A stretch of 64,000 nt of DNA from AC-56 sp963702195 (GCA_963702195.1 OY969725.1:372001-436000); one strand, 5' to 3'; positions 8,323-16,786 are shown, counted from the stretch's first letter. Notes: generated by a model not told the origin, from the letters alone. A program made the numbers and translations.

Positions 8323-9251
8323 CGGCCGTTGCCGAGGCGCGAGCCAGGCCGCAGCCCTCGACCTTGACCCGCTTTCGCGGCTGGCTCCGCAACCCATGGG
8401 GAAAGCCGCGCTTCCTTCGCGTCGTCACCTGGGCCTACATCCTGTGGTCGATCGTGCCGGTGCTGATCGCGGTGCAGTTCTCCTTCAATGCGACCCGCTC
8501 GCGCACGGTCTGGGACTCCTTCTCGACACGCTGGTACTGGGGAGACCCAGTGGACTCGGTCTGGCACGACCCGGGCCTTCGGCATGCCCTTCTTCAGAGC
8601 TTCAAGCTGGCGGGAGCGGACGTTCTGATCGCCGTCCCGCTCGGCGTTTTGCTCGCCCTCGGTCTCGCCCGCTGGCGCGGTCGCGGCTCCGGTACCTCCA
8701 ACTTCATCATGCTCTTCCCGTTGGTGACACCCGAGATCGTCATGGGCGTGTCACTCCTCCTCGTCTTCGGCCACATCTTCACATTCGTTCACACGGGGAC
8801 GGTCGCCCAGATGCTCGGGCATGTGACCTTCTCGATCTCCTTCGTGGTCGTGATCGTGCGCGGTCGGCTGTTCTCGATCGGCAGGCAGTACGAGGAGGCC
8901 GCCGCCGACCTCGGGGCCTCGCCGTTCGTCGCGTTGAGAAGCATCCTCCTGCCCTTGCTCGCCCCGGCGATCGTCGCCTCGGCCGCCGTGGTCTTCGCCA
9001 TCTCGGCCGATGACTTCGTCATCAGCCAGTGGCTGTCGAGCGGCGCATCCACGGACACCGTCCCGATCCAGATCTACGCAGCGACGCGCGCCGCGCCGTT
9101 ACCGTCTGTCAACGCGATCGCAACGATCATGATGGTGTCAACCCTCCTCATCGTCACGGCCGGCTTCCTCACCTGGCGCTTCTTCACCCGCGGAGAGCGC
9201 CAGGCGGGCAAGACGGCGGAGGACATCGGCGGCGCCTTCAACCTCAGCTAG
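8319..9251 (+). CDS. potC: ABC transporter permease, PotC type
   Basis: 310 residues from a GTG overlapping the potB stop. About six membrane segments are seen, with the EAA loop EEAAADLGASPFVALRSILLP. Sequence and order match PotC, the second permease of spermidine/putrescine ABC importers. It should pair with PotB in the cytoplasmic membrane. The first 35 residues form a polar cytoplasmic extension. The ATPase gene begins 14 bases after its stop. Confidence 0.88.
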   Translation: MTAVAEARARPQPSTLTRFRGWLRNPWGKPRFLRVVTWAYILWSIVPVLIAVQFSFNATRSRTVWDSFSTRWYWGDPVDSVWHDPGLRHALLQSFKLAGADVLIAVPLGVLLALGLARWRGRGSGTSNFIMLFPLVTPEIVMGVSLLLVFGHIFTFVHTGTVAQMLGHVTFSISFVVVIVRGRLFSIGRQYEEAAADLGASPFVALRSILLPLLAPAIVASAAVVFAISADDFVISQWLSSGASTDTVPIQIYAATRAAPLPSVNAIATIMMVSTLLIVTAGFLTWRFFTRGERQAGKTAEDIGGAFNLS

Positions 9252-9265
9252 CTTCGGGGAGACCA

Positions 9266-10405
9266 ATGGCACGCGGCGAAATCGAATTGAGCAGGCTGAC
9301 CAAGCAGTTCGCCGATGTGACCGCTGTGGCCGGCATCGATCTCCACATCCCGGCCGGCGAGTTCTTCTCGCTCCTGGGGCCTTCCGGCTGCGGGAAGACG
9401 ACCACTCTGCGAATGATCGCCGGCTTCGAGCAACCGACTTCCGGTGAGATCCTCCTGGACGGCACAGACGTCGCCTACACACCGCCTCACCAGCGCAACG
9501 TCAACACCGTGTTCCAGAACTACGCTCTCTTCCCGCACCTGAGCGTCTACGACAACATCGCCTACGGGCTGAAGCGGGCGAAGCGGGCGAAACCCGAGAT
9601 CCGCGAGCGCGTCGGCAGGGCGCTTGAGCTCGTCCAGCTTCCGGGCTACGAGAGGCGCCGGTCGTCCCAGCTCTCGGGCGGGCAGCAGCAGCGCGTTGCC
9701 TTGGCGCGCGCCCTCGTCCTCAACCCGGCCGTGCTACTTCTGGACGAGCCGCTCGGCGCCCTCGATGCGAAGCTCCGCAAGGCCCTCCAGATCGAGCTCA
9801 AGTCGCTCCAGCAGGAGGTCGGCATCACGTTCCTCTACGTCACCCACGACCAGGAGGAGGCGCTCACGATGAGCGACCGCCTCGCGGTCATGAACGGCGG
9901 GCACATCGAGCAGGTCGGGGCGCCGCAGGACGTCTACGAGGATCCCGAGACCCTCTACGTCGCCGACTTCCTCGGCGTGTCGAACCTCATGCAGGCCACC
10001 ATCGTTAGTGCCGGCACGAGCGCCTGCCGCGTCGCGCTGGACGGCTACGAGCTCGAGACGCGCGGAACCGACCGCGAGGTCACCGGGGACGCGAAGATCG
10101 TCATCCGACCGGAGCGCATCGAGCTCGAAGAGCACGGGTCTCCGTCGGGGCCGAACCGCATCCCGGGCATGGTGGAGCGCGTCGTCTACGTGGGCTCGAC
10201 GATCCAGGTGATCGTCCGGGGCGCCACCGGGGAAGCGCTCCAGGCGCTCGTTCAGAACACCGGCGGCGGAATCCCCTACGAGCAGGGCACCCCGGTGCAG
10301 CTCTACCTACCCGTGGACGCGCTGCGCGTCCTCCCTTCGGACATCGGCGATGCGCCTTCCCTCAAGGGTGAGGATCCGGATCCGGAGACTGTCGCCGCCG
10401 GCTGA
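9266..10405 (+). CDS. potA: ABC transporter ATP-binding protein, PotA type
   Basis: 379 residues from the ATG at 9266. An upstream extension of the open frame overlaps potC and is not used. Walker A is GPSGCGKTT, the Q-loop region is VFQNYALFPHLSVYDNIAYG, the signature is LSGGQQQRVA, Walker B is LLLDEPLGALD, and the switch His is in VTHDQEEAL. A C-terminal TOBE domain (about residues 270-360) is present as in PotA and MalK. It powers import through PotB and PotC on the cytoplasmic side. It is the last gene of the operon; the convergent NlpC-like gene ends eight bases further on. Confidence 0.9.
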   Translation: MARGEIELSRLTKQFADVTAVAGIDLHIPAGEFFSLLGPSGCGKTTTLRMIAGFEQPTSGEILLDGTDVAYTPPHQRNVNTVFQNYALFPHLSVYDNIAYGLKRAKRAKPEIRERVGRALELVQLPGYERRRSSQLSGGQQQRVALARALVLNPAVLLLDEPLGALDAKLRKALQIELKSLQQEVGITFLYVTHDQEEALTMSDRLAVMNGGHIEQVGAPQDVYEDPETLYVADFLGVSNLMQATIVSAGTSACRVALDGYELETRGTDREVTGDAKIVIRPERIELEEHGSPSGPNRIPGMVERVVYVGSTIQVIVRGATGEALQALVQNTGGGIPYEQGTPVQLYLPVDALRVLPSDIGDAPSLKGEDPDPETVAAG

Positions 10406-10413
10406 GCTCAGCG

Positions 10414-11004
10414 CTAGTACTTGCCCTTTTGGCGGGCCTTGAAGTCCTTCAGGTTCTCCGCGTGCACCTGAGCGCTCCAACCGGGCCCGTCGCCGTGCGT
10501 CATCGAGGTGTCGAACCGCAGGCCCGCGACCACGAGGAACGCGTGGCCAGGGTTGGCGTACACCGTGAACCAGTCGCCCTTGCCGTGCTTCGCCCAGCGC
10601 ATGTAGCCGGACGAGTCCATCGGCGTGTCGACGAAATGCCCACCGTGGAGCGCCTTGCTCACCGAGCCCGAGCAGTCGTAGCAACTTGACTTGAAGCTCG
10701 AGTGCCCACCGCCGTAGCAGTAGCTCGTACCCACGATGTGGTTGGCCGCGCGGATGACCTTCTTGATGCGCGTCGGGGCGCAATCCGGGACCTTCGCGCG
10801 ATGGTGGCGGATCTTCGCCTTGCAATGGGAGGGATTCCCGCTGCCGCCGTCCGATCCCGTCACGGAGGTCCCGCCGCCGCCCGCGAGCGCCGGTGCCGTC
10901 GGGAGCGCGATCAGGGCCGCCGAGGTCGCAAGCAGCGCGCCTGCGAACCTGATCCGCCTGCCGGGCTTCCCTCGCCTGGAAAGGTCCTGCCTTCGGGTAT
11001 GCAA
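10414..11004 (-). CDS. secreted NlpC/P60-like cell-wall hydrolase
   Basis: 196 residues from a TTG with AAGGAG at 11015-11020. Residues 1-41 are a signal peptide (basic N-terminus, hydrophobic run, APALA cleavage site). The mature protein has YDCSGSVS with Cys111 as likely nucleophile and GHAFLVVAG with His154, the Cys-His arrangement of NlpC/P60-type peptidases that cut peptidoglycan stem peptides. SYCYGGGH before the Cys also fits. The gene is preceded by a ydaO c-di-AMP riboswitch (11025-11150). In actinobacteria this riboswitch commonly controls cell-wall hydrolases, which supports the call. Confidence 0.82.
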   Translation of the reverse strand: MHTRRQDLSRRGKPGRRIRFAGALLATSAALIALPTAPALAGGGGTSVTGSDGGSGNPSHCKAKIRHHRAKVPDCAPTRIKKVIRAANHIVGTSYCYGGGHSSFKSSCYDCSGSVSKALHGGHFVDTPMDSSGYMRWAKHGKGDWFTVYANPGHAFLVVAGLRFDTSMTHGDGPGWSAQVHAENLKDFKARQKGKY

Positions 11005-11024
11005 AATCGCCAGTCTCCTTCGTC

Positions 11025-11150
11025 GGCCTACGGGGTTAGCTGTCGGGCTGGCGCTAAAGGAGCTGCGCCCCCACTGAAGTGGGTTCGCCCCAAACGTGTG
11101 GTTCCCCCGCTCCCCACCCGAAGTCAGGCGGGGATTCGGCGTTTACCGGT
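11025..11150 (-). ncRNA. ydaO/yuaA c-di-AMP riboswitch
   Basis: Read on the minus strand, the leader has the ydaO landmarks in order: CGCCGAATCCCCGC, a GGGGAGCGGGGGAACCA segment, TTGGGGCGAA, a CCCAC-TGAA-GTGGG hairpin (11070-11083), and the characteristic 3' end GCCCGACAGCTAACCCCGTAGG (given in two parts: GCCCGACAGC and TAACCCCGTAGG). It ends about five bases before the AAGGAG ribosome site of the NlpC/P60-like gene. ydaO RNAs bind c-di-AMP and usually lower expression of wall hydrolases and osmolyte transporters. No terminator stem is visible after it, so control of translation is possible. Confidence 0.85.
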
Positions 11151-11306
11151 TATCGATGGCGCGGCACGTTACACGATTCGCCGGGTGATTTCCTCACATA
11201 ACGCTCACATATTCGCATCGAAAGGCGAAATCCCTGCAAATGGCCGTAAATCCGCGCCGAGCGCCAATAAGGCGCCAAATGCTGGATCCGCGGCTGCGGA
11301 CGGCCC

Positions 11307-11642
11307 CTACTTGGCTGTGGTGCTGGCGGCGTCCGAGCCCGCAGCCGAGTCGGCCCGGTGCGCCGGGTTGGCCTCCGCCCACTCGACGATGCGCTCAGAG
11401 TCCGAGACGACCTCGCCGCCGTCGGTGACCAGCACGGGCACCGCGCGCTGGCCGCTCAGCTTCTCGACCTCGCGCCGGCCGTCGGTGACCCAATGCACGA
11501 AGCGCGGGCCGATGCCGAGGCCGCGTACCTTGATCACCTCCGGGTCGTAGCCGGCGAGGTGCAGAGCCGCATACGCGTTATGGCAGGGATGCCCGCCGGG
11601 GCGGGGCGTCTGGACGGTTGTCCAGCAGACGTAGAGCTTCAT
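11307..11642 (-). CDS. thioredoxin-fold (glutathione S-transferase N-terminal domain-like) protein
   Basis: 111 residues. The N-terminus MKLYVCWTTVQTPRPGGHPC is a beta strand and loop with Cys residues as in glutaredoxin/GST N-domains. VPVLVTDGGEVVSDSERIVEWA carries the cis-Pro (VPVL) and the Ser-Glu pair used by GST-like folds to hold a thiol cofactor. No C-terminal helical GST domain is present. The role may be in thiol redox or conjugation; substrate unknown. TAGGCT seven bases before the ATG and no ribosome site suggest a leaderless start. Confidence 0.6.
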   Translation of the reverse strand: MKLYVCWTTVQTPRPGGHPCHNAYAALHLAGYDPEVIKVRGLGIGPRFVHWVTDGRREVEKLSGQRAVPVLVTDGGEVVSDSERIVEWAEANPAHRADSAAGSDAASTTAK

Positions 11643-11649
11643 CGCCGGC

Positions 11650-11655
11650 AGCCTA
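11650..11655 (-). promoter_or_regulatory. -10-like box TAGGCT
   Basis: TAGGCT on the minus strand, seven bases before the ATG of the thioredoxin-fold gene. It is one of a series of TAnnnT boxes close to start codons in this window. Confidence 0.4.
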
Positions 11656-11674
11656 CCCGCCAGGCACCGGTTGG

Positions 11675-11680
11675 TAGTTT
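11675..11680 (+). promoter_or_regulatory. -10-like box TAGTTT
   Basis: TAGTTT, six bases before the GTG of the SDR gene at 11687. No ribosome site is present between them, so a leaderless transcript is likely. Confidence 0.4.
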
Positions 11681-11686
11681 GCTTAC

Positions 11687-12484
11687 GTGGAGCTCGATGG
11701 CAAGACGGTGCTGCTCACCGGGGCGACAGGCGGCATCGGGCGAGCGATCGCTGAGGCTCTCGCGCGGCGCGGCGCGACGCTGGTATTGAGCGCGCGGAAG
11801 GCGGACGCCCTGAACGAGCTCTCCGGCTCGCTGCCGGGTGAGCACCGCGTCGCCGTGGCCGATCTCGGCGAGGACGGAGCTGCGGAGCGGCTCGCCGCGG
11901 ATGCCGGGCGGGTGGACTGCCTGGTCGCCAACGCCGGGCTCCCGGGAACCGGCAAGCTGGAGAGCTTCAAGACCGACGAGCTTCAGCGCGCGCTCCGCGT
12001 GAACCTGGAGTCGCCGATGCTCCTGGCCCGGGCTCTCGAGCCTGGGATGCGCGAGCGCGGCGACGGCCATCTCGTCTTCGTCTCCTCGCTGTCGGGGAAG
12101 GCGCCGAGCCCGCGGTCCGCGGTCTACGCGGCCACCAAGTTCGGCCTGCGCGGCTTCGCCCTGTGCCTCCGCGCCGACCTGGCCGGCACCGGCGTGGGCG
12201 TCTCGCTCGTCGCCCCAGGGTTCATCCGAGACGCGGGCATGTTCGCCGACTCCGGCGCCAAGCCGCCCCCGGGCATGGGGACGTCCACGCCGGAGGAGGT
12301 GGCCGCGGGCGTGGTGAAGGCCATCGAGCGCAACAAGGTGGAGGTCGCGGTCGCGCCGGTACAGGTTCGAGCGCTTGCCCACATCGGGCTGGCGAGCCCT
12401 CGCATCGCCATGCGCGCGGTCTCCGGCGGGACGGCTAGCAAGACGGCCGACCGGGTAGCCGAGGGCCAGGGCGACAAACGCTGA
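11687..12484 (+). CDS. short-chain dehydrogenase/reductase (SDR)
   Basis: 265 residues from a GTG. The cofactor loop TGATGGIG lies at residues 11-18, NAGLPGTG follows the fourth strand, and the active site has Ser (VSSLSG) and Tyr-x3-Lys (YAATK). It is a classical SDR that oxidises or reduces a hydroxyl or carbonyl with NAD(P)H in the cytosol. The substrate cannot be told. It is divergent from the thioredoxin-fold gene. The last 20 residues are polar and contain GACCGGGTAGC at DNA level, a word repeated in the helicase gene at 37882. Confidence 0.85.
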   Translation: MELDGKTVLLTGATGGIGRAIAEALARRGATLVLSARKADALNELSGSLPGEHRVAVADLGEDGAAERLAADAGRVDCLVANAGLPGTGKLESFKTDELQRALRVNLESPMLLARALEPGMRERGDGHLVFVSSLSGKAPSPRSAVYAATKFGLRGFALCLRADLAGTGVGVSLVAPGFIRDAGMFADSGAKPPPGMGTSTPEEVAAGVVKAIERNKVEVAVAPVQVRALAHIGLASPRIAMRAVSGGTASKTADRVAEGQGDKR

Positions 12485-12514
12485 CGGACGCGAAAGGAGA
12501 GGGTCCTTTGATGA

Positions 12515-12558
12515 GGTGCTTTAGCACCGAAACTGGCAGGTCAGGCGGCGGAGCCGCC
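12515..12558 (+). repeat. two short hairpin repeats before aconitase
   Basis: GGTGC-TTTA-GCACC (12515-12528) and GGCGGC-GGA-GCCGCC (12544-12558). The flanks match those at 2868-2985 (TGAGGTGC, GTCAGGCGGC, GCCGCCGCAGG), but the two middle hairpins seen there are absent. The last hairpin ends 11 bases before the aconitase GTG and may influence translation start. Confidence 0.65.
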
Positions 12559-12569
12559 GCAGGTCATTC

Positions 12570-15380
12570 GTGAGCAAAGACAGCTTCAACGCCCGCGACA
12601 CGCTGAAGGTCTCCGGCACCGAGTACGAGATCCACCGGCTGGACGCCCTGCAGTCCTCGTATGACGTCGCCAGGCTGCCGTACTCGATCAAGGTCCTGCT
12701 GGAGAACGCGCTACGCCTGGAGGACGGCGAGTCGGTCACGAAGCAACACGTCGAGACGATCGCCGAATGGGACGCCAAGGCGGAACCCAGCGAGGAGATC
12801 CCGTTCCAGCCGGCCCGCGTCCTGATGCAGGACTTCACGGGCGTGCCGGCGATGGTCGACCTCGCCGCGATGCGCGATGCGACGGAGGAGCTCGGCGGAG
12901 ATCCGGCCCGGATCGAGCCCCTAGTGCCCGTGGACCTGATCATCGACCACTCGGTCCAGGTGGACGCGTTCGGCAACCCGCGCGCCTTCGACATCAACGC
13001 CGATCGCGACTACGAGCGCAACGGCGAGCGCTACGGGTTCCTGCGGTGGGGCCAGCAGGCCTTCGACACCCTCCGCGTCGTTCCCCCGGCGACCGGCATC
13101 TGCCACCAGGTGAACCTCGAGTACCTGGGGCAGGTCACCTTCAGGCGCGAGCAGGACGGGGTCACTCAGGCGTACCCGGACACCCTGGTCGGGACCGACT
13201 CGCACACGACGATGATCAACGGGCTCGGCGTGCTCGGGTGGGGAGTGGGCGGGATCGAGGCCGAGGCGGCGATGCTCGGTCAGCCGATCTCGATGCTCCT
13301 GCCGCAGGTCGTCGGCTTCAAGCTCTCCGGGGAGCTGCCGGAGGGCTCCACCGCGACCGACCTGGTGCTCACCGTCACCGAGATGCTGCGCGAGCACGGC
13401 GTCGTGGGCAAGTTCGTCGAGTTCCACGGCCCCGGGCTCCACACCCTCGGGCTCGCCGACCGCGCGACGATCGGCAACATGTCGCCGGAGTTCGGCTCCA
13501 CCTGCGCGATCTTCCCGGTTGACGAGGAGACCCTTCGCTACCTCGAGTTCACGGGCCGCCCGACGGACCTGATCGAGCTCGTCGACGCGTACTCCCGCGA
13601 GCAGGGGATCTTCCACACCTCCGACTCCGAGGACCCCACCTTCTCGGAGAGCTTGGAGCTGGACCTCGGAGACGTCCGGCCGAGCATCGCCGGTCCCAAG
13701 CGGCCGCAGGACCGGATCGCGCTGGCCGAGGCGAAGAACGCCTTCCTGGAGTCGCTCGCGGAATTCGATCCCAAGGCTGCCGAGAGCCTCGGCAGCGGCT
13801 ACGACGAGGCCATCGCCGAGAGCTTCCCGGCCTCCGACCCGCCGGCCGAGGAGCACAACGGCGCCGGAGGCAAGCCCCGCCGGGCGGGCGGCACCGCCGT
13901 CGAGGAGCGCAAGGCGGACCCCGTCGCCGTGACCCTCGAGGACGGCACCGAGACCGAGCTCGACCACGGGCGCGTGGTCATCGCGGCGATCACCAGCTGC
14001 ACCAACACCTCGAACCCGACCGTGATGGTCGGGGCGGGCCTGCTCGCGAAGAAGGCGGTCGAGCGCGGCCTCGAGCGCAAGCCGTGGGTGAAGACCTCCC
14101 TCGCGCCGGGCTCCACCGTCGTCACCGACTACCTCGAGCAGGCGGGGCTGACCGAGTACCTCGACCAGCTCGGGTTCAACCTCGTCGGCTACGGGTGCAC
14201 CACGTGCATCGGGAACTCGGGGCCGCTCCCCGAGGAGATCTCCAAGGTCGTGAACGACAACGACCTCGTGGTCTGCTCGGTCCTGTCGGGAAACCGCAAC
14301 TTCGAGGGCCGGATCAACCAGGACGTGCGCAACAACTACCTCGCGTCGCCGCCGCTGTGCGTGGCATACGCCCTGGCCGGGCGGATGGACGTCGACGTCA
14401 TGGAGGAGCCGCTCGGCACCGACTCCGACGGCGAGCCCGTGTTCCTGCGCGATATCTGGCCGACGAGCGATGAGATCAAGCAGACGGTCTCCGACGCGGT
14501 GCGCTCCGAGATGTTCACCAAGAGCTACGAGGACGTCTTCACCGGCGACGATCGCTGGCGCGGCCTCGACATCCCCGAGGGTGACCGGTACGTGTGGACG
14601 GACTCGACCTACGTCCGCCGGCCCCCCTACTTCGAGGACATGGACCCGGAGCCGTCCGAGCCGGAGCCGATCGAGGGCGCGCGGGTGCTCGCCGTCCTGG
14701 GGGACAGCGTCACCACCGACCACATCTCCCCGGCGGGGGCGATCAAGAAGGACAGCCCCGCGGGCCAGTGGCTGGTCGACCAGGGTGTGGACGTCCGCGA
14801 CTTCAACTCCTACGGTTCGCGCCGTGGCAACCACGAGGTGATGATCCGCGGGACCTTCGCCAACATCAGGCTCCGGAACCAGCTGGTCGACCGCGAGGGC
14901 GGGTACACGCGCCACTTTCCAGAAGGCGAGGAGACAACGATCTACGAGGCCGCGATGCGCTACGCGGACGACGGCGTGCCGCTGGTCGTTCTCGCCGGCA
15001 AGGAGTACGGCTCGGGATCCTCGCGCGACTGGGCCGCGAAGGGCACCGCGCTGCTCGGGGTGCGGGCGGTGCTGGCGTCAAGCTACGAGCGCATCCATCG
15101 CTCGAACCTGATCGGCATGGGCGTGCTCCCGCTGCAGCTCCCGGAGGGGGAGACCGCCGAGTCGCTGGGGCTCACCGGCGAGGAGGTGTTCACCGTCGAG
15201 GGTCTGGAGGAGGCCGTGTCGCGGGACACCAAGGGCCAGCGGACGGTGAGAGTGAAGGCCGAGCGCGACGGCTCCGACCCGGTCACCCTGGAGGCCCGCG
15301 TGCGCCTCGATACGCCGAACGAGGTCACGTACTACCTCAACGGCGGCATCCTGCACCGCGTGCTTCGCGACCTGCGATAG
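12570..15380 (+). CDS. acnA: aconitate hydratase (AcnA/IRP1 type)
   Basis: 936 residues from a GTG. It interconverts citrate and isocitrate in the TCA cycle with a [4Fe-4S] cluster. Cluster Cys residues are in SCTNTSNP and GCTTCIGNSGP. The substrate region has TDSHTTMINGLGVLGWGVGG, and the swivel domain has GKEYGSGSSRDWAAKG. Around residues 410-445 there is a polar, flexible insertion with ESFPASDPPAEE, which joins the first three domains to the rest; I recall similar inserts in other actinobacterial aconitases. It probably has its own transcription unit; the start lies just after the hairpin repeats at 12515-12558. Confidence 0.95.
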   Translation: MSKDSFNARDTLKVSGTEYEIHRLDALQSSYDVARLPYSIKVLLENALRLEDGESVTKQHVETIAEWDAKAEPSEEIPFQPARVLMQDFTGVPAMVDLAAMRDATEELGGDPARIEPLVPVDLIIDHSVQVDAFGNPRAFDINADRDYERNGERYGFLRWGQQAFDTLRVVPPATGICHQVNLEYLGQVTFRREQDGVTQAYPDTLVGTDSHTTMINGLGVLGWGVGGIEAEAAMLGQPISMLLPQVVGFKLSGELPEGSTATDLVLTVTEMLREHGVVGKFVEFHGPGLHTLGLADRATIGNMSPEFGSTCAIFPVDEETLRYLEFTGRPTDLIELVDAYSREQGIFHTSDSEDPTFSESLELDLGDVRPSIAGPKRPQDRIALAEAKNAFLESLAEFDPKAAESLGSGYDEAIAESFPASDPPAEEHNGAGGKPRRAGGTAVEERKADPVAVTLEDGTETELDHGRVVIAAITSCTNTSNPTVMVGAGLLAKKAVERGLERKPWVKTSLAPGSTVVTDYLEQAGLTEYLDQLGFNLVGYGCTTCIGNSGPLPEEISKVVNDNDLVVCSVLSGNRNFEGRINQDVRNNYLASPPLCVAYALAGRMDVDVMEEPLGTDSDGEPVFLRDIWPTSDEIKQTVSDAVRSEMFTKSYEDVFTGDDRWRGLDIPEGDRYVWTDSTYVRRPPYFEDMDPEPSEPEPIEGARVLAVLGDSVTTDHISPAGAIKKDSPAGQWLVDQGVDVRDFNSYGSRRGNHEVMIRGTFANIRLRNQLVDREGGYTRHFPEGEETTIYEAAMRYADDGVPLVVLAGKEYGSGSSRDWAAKGTALLGVRAVLASSYERIHRSNLIGMGVLPLQLPEGETAESLGLTGEEVFTVEGLEEAVSRDTKGQRTVRVKAERDGSDPVTLEARVRLDTPNEVTYYLNGGILHRVLRDLR

Positions 15381-15540
15381 GGTTCTGCTTACACCGCTTG
15401 TCGGTGGATCCGGACTGTGAGCGGGAATCCAGGGAATAGCTATTGACTTTCCCGCCCCGGATGCATCAAAATGGCCCAGAACCCACGGATAAGGGAGACT
15501 TCCAAGCTCGTCCCCGGTCAGTCCCGCCTCCGGGGGCGAT

Positions 15541-15634
15541 CGCGTCGGCATCCCTCCCTGGCTACCGACGCGCAGGCGTGGGCGCGGGCTGTGTGGACCC
15601 CCTGCCTCCCACAGCCCCGCCCCGCCATCTTTTT
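15541..15634 (+). ncRNA. possible 6C-type small RNA
   Basis: Two hairpins follow each other. CGCGTCGG (15541-15548) pairs with CCGACGCG (15565-15572) around a loop with CCCTCCC. GGGCTGTG (15586-15593) pairs with CACAGCCC (15610-15617) around a loop with CCCCC. A TTTTT run at 15630-15634 follows. The actinobacterial 6C RNA consists of two stem-loops with C-rich loops over about 75 bases, which this resembles. A weak promoter (TTGACT at 15442-15447, 18 bp, CAAAAT) lies upstream. The strand is set by the T run. Loop C runs are shorter or interrupted compared with the classic motif, so this is tentative. Confidence 0.4.
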
Positions 15635-15663
15635 CGGCGCCTGCAAACCGGCGCATCTGCGGC

Positions 15664-15725
15664 CCGGCTGACGATCGACTCGCGCACGTACGCCACAAGT
15701 ACGCTCGCTTCGCCGATCGTCAGCC
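15664..15725. repeat. inverted repeat, 13-bp perfect arms
   Basis: CGGCTGACGATCG (15664-15676) and CGATCGTCAGCCG (15713-15725) are perfect complements around a 36-base loop that itself contains two GTAC words. It lies between the aconitase gene and a minus-strand gene cluster. It could be a terminator for either side or a small repeat element; there is no T tract. Confidence 0.6.
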
Positions 15726-16055
15726 GGCCGACAGCTGCTTGGTTTTCGCGGCCTCCGGTTCCTGGTTGACGGCCGCTAGACCACGTCGCCGTCAACGAGT
15801 GGAGCGTTGACCGGACATATTCCAGTCAATCCTCCAGTCGATCCAGAGTCGGCGCGGCGGCTCCTCTCGCGTCCAGGCCCGGCCGTCCGCCAGATCGTTC
15901 TCGTTCGCCTCCAGTTGCGGAACCGCAGCGCCCCCTCCCACTCCGGGCGCTCCGGCCAGAGCACGAGCGTACTCGCACGCCTCGATCACGACCGGTGGCT
16001 CGGCGAGCCGCGGCCACAGCGACCCGGCGTTCGTGGTCGGGCTCATGTCGCTGCT

Positions 16056-16697
16056 TCAGTCGGCGGTGGCGGGCGCGTACTCAGGGCGCCCGGCGGGCAG
16101 GTAGACCTGAACCGTTACGCCCTTCGAGTCGGCTCGCGACTCGACCAGGTCAAGCGCGATGTCCGGGCCGTCGTCGGGGAATAGTCGCGTGCCCTGCCCG
16201 AGGACCACGGGGACGATGAGCAGGTGCATCTCGTCGACGAGGTCGTTTTCGAGCAGCCATCGGATCAGGGCACCGCTGCCGTGCACCTGCAGCTCACCCC
16301 CCGGCTTGGCCTTCAGCTCGCCGATGGCCACCGCGAGGTCACCTGAGAGGTGGGTCGTGGTCGCCCAGCGCGGTTCGGTGAGCGTGGTCGATGCGAGGTA
16401 CTTGGGCTTCGTGTTCAAGGCGGCTGCGATCTGGTGGTTGCCCGGATCTTGCGCCGCGGCGCGAGCCCGCTTCTCTGCGCCCCAGTAGCCGGCGAAGAGC
16501 TCGTAGGTCCGCCGGCCGAACAGGAAGGCGTCGGCGCGCTGGTAGGTCTGGTTGATGAGGGTGATGGTCTCTTCGCCGAACACGCCCATGGCCCATCCGC
16601 CGCGCTCGAATCCTTGCCTTCGGTCCGCATCCGTCGCGGCGCCGTTTCCCTGCATCACTCCATCGACGGTGACTTGCGTCATGGTCATCAGCTTCAC
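16056..16697 (-). CDS. RibD C-terminal domain / dihydrofolate-reductase-like protein
   Basis: 213 residues from the GTG at 16697, chosen because GAGAAGGGA lies nine bases upstream and the product then begins VKLMTMTQVTVDGVMQG, the usual first strand of this family. The open frame continues upstream but overlaps the hydrolase antiparadigmatically in a non-coding frame. FLFGRRTYELFAGYW and GSGALIRWLLENDLVDE are family landmarks. These proteins reduce pteridine- or pyrimidine-like substrates with NADPH; real substrates are mostly unknown. It follows the alpha/beta hydrolase by about 90 bases on the same strand. Confidence 0.8.
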   Translation of the reverse strand: MKLMTMTQVTVDGVMQGNGAATDADRRQGFERGGWAMGVFGEETITLINQTYQRADAFLFGRRTYELFAGYWGAEKRARAAAQDPGNHQIAAALNTKPKYLASTTLTEPRWATTTHLSGDLAVAIGELKAKPGGELQVHGSGALIRWLLENDLVDEMHLLIVPVVLGQGTRLFPDDGPDIALDLVESRADSKGVTVQVYLPAGRPEYAPATAD

Positions 16698-16786
16698 GGT
16701 CGCAATTCCCTTCTCGTTGAGCTTGTCGTCGTTCGATCCGTAGGACCGGAACGTGGCCTGGAACTCATCGCCACCCTCGGCCGGGC

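Larger units (their letters stand above)
15381..16055. other. 675-bp gap without a secure gene
   Basis: It holds a possible promoter (TTGACT at 15442, CAAAAT 18 bp on), two C-rich-loop hairpins and a T run (see ncRNA at 15541), and an inverted repeat with 13-bp arms at 15664-15725. A minus-strand frame at 15792-16046 (84 codons, start ATG 16046) has GC-rich third positions, but its product has no recognisable motif; I treat it as doubtful. Nothing else is supported. Confidence 0.5.

Noticed and set aside
12921..14915. 664-codon open frame antisense to aconitase
   Set aside because: A GC-rich shadow frame; composition is Arg/Val/Leu/Asp-rich with no domain, and the aconitase on the other strand is certain.
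15792..16046. 84-codon minus frame in the gap after aconitase
   Set aside because: Codon third positions are GC-rich, but there is no motif, ribosome site or promoter box; left as doubtful within the gap entry.
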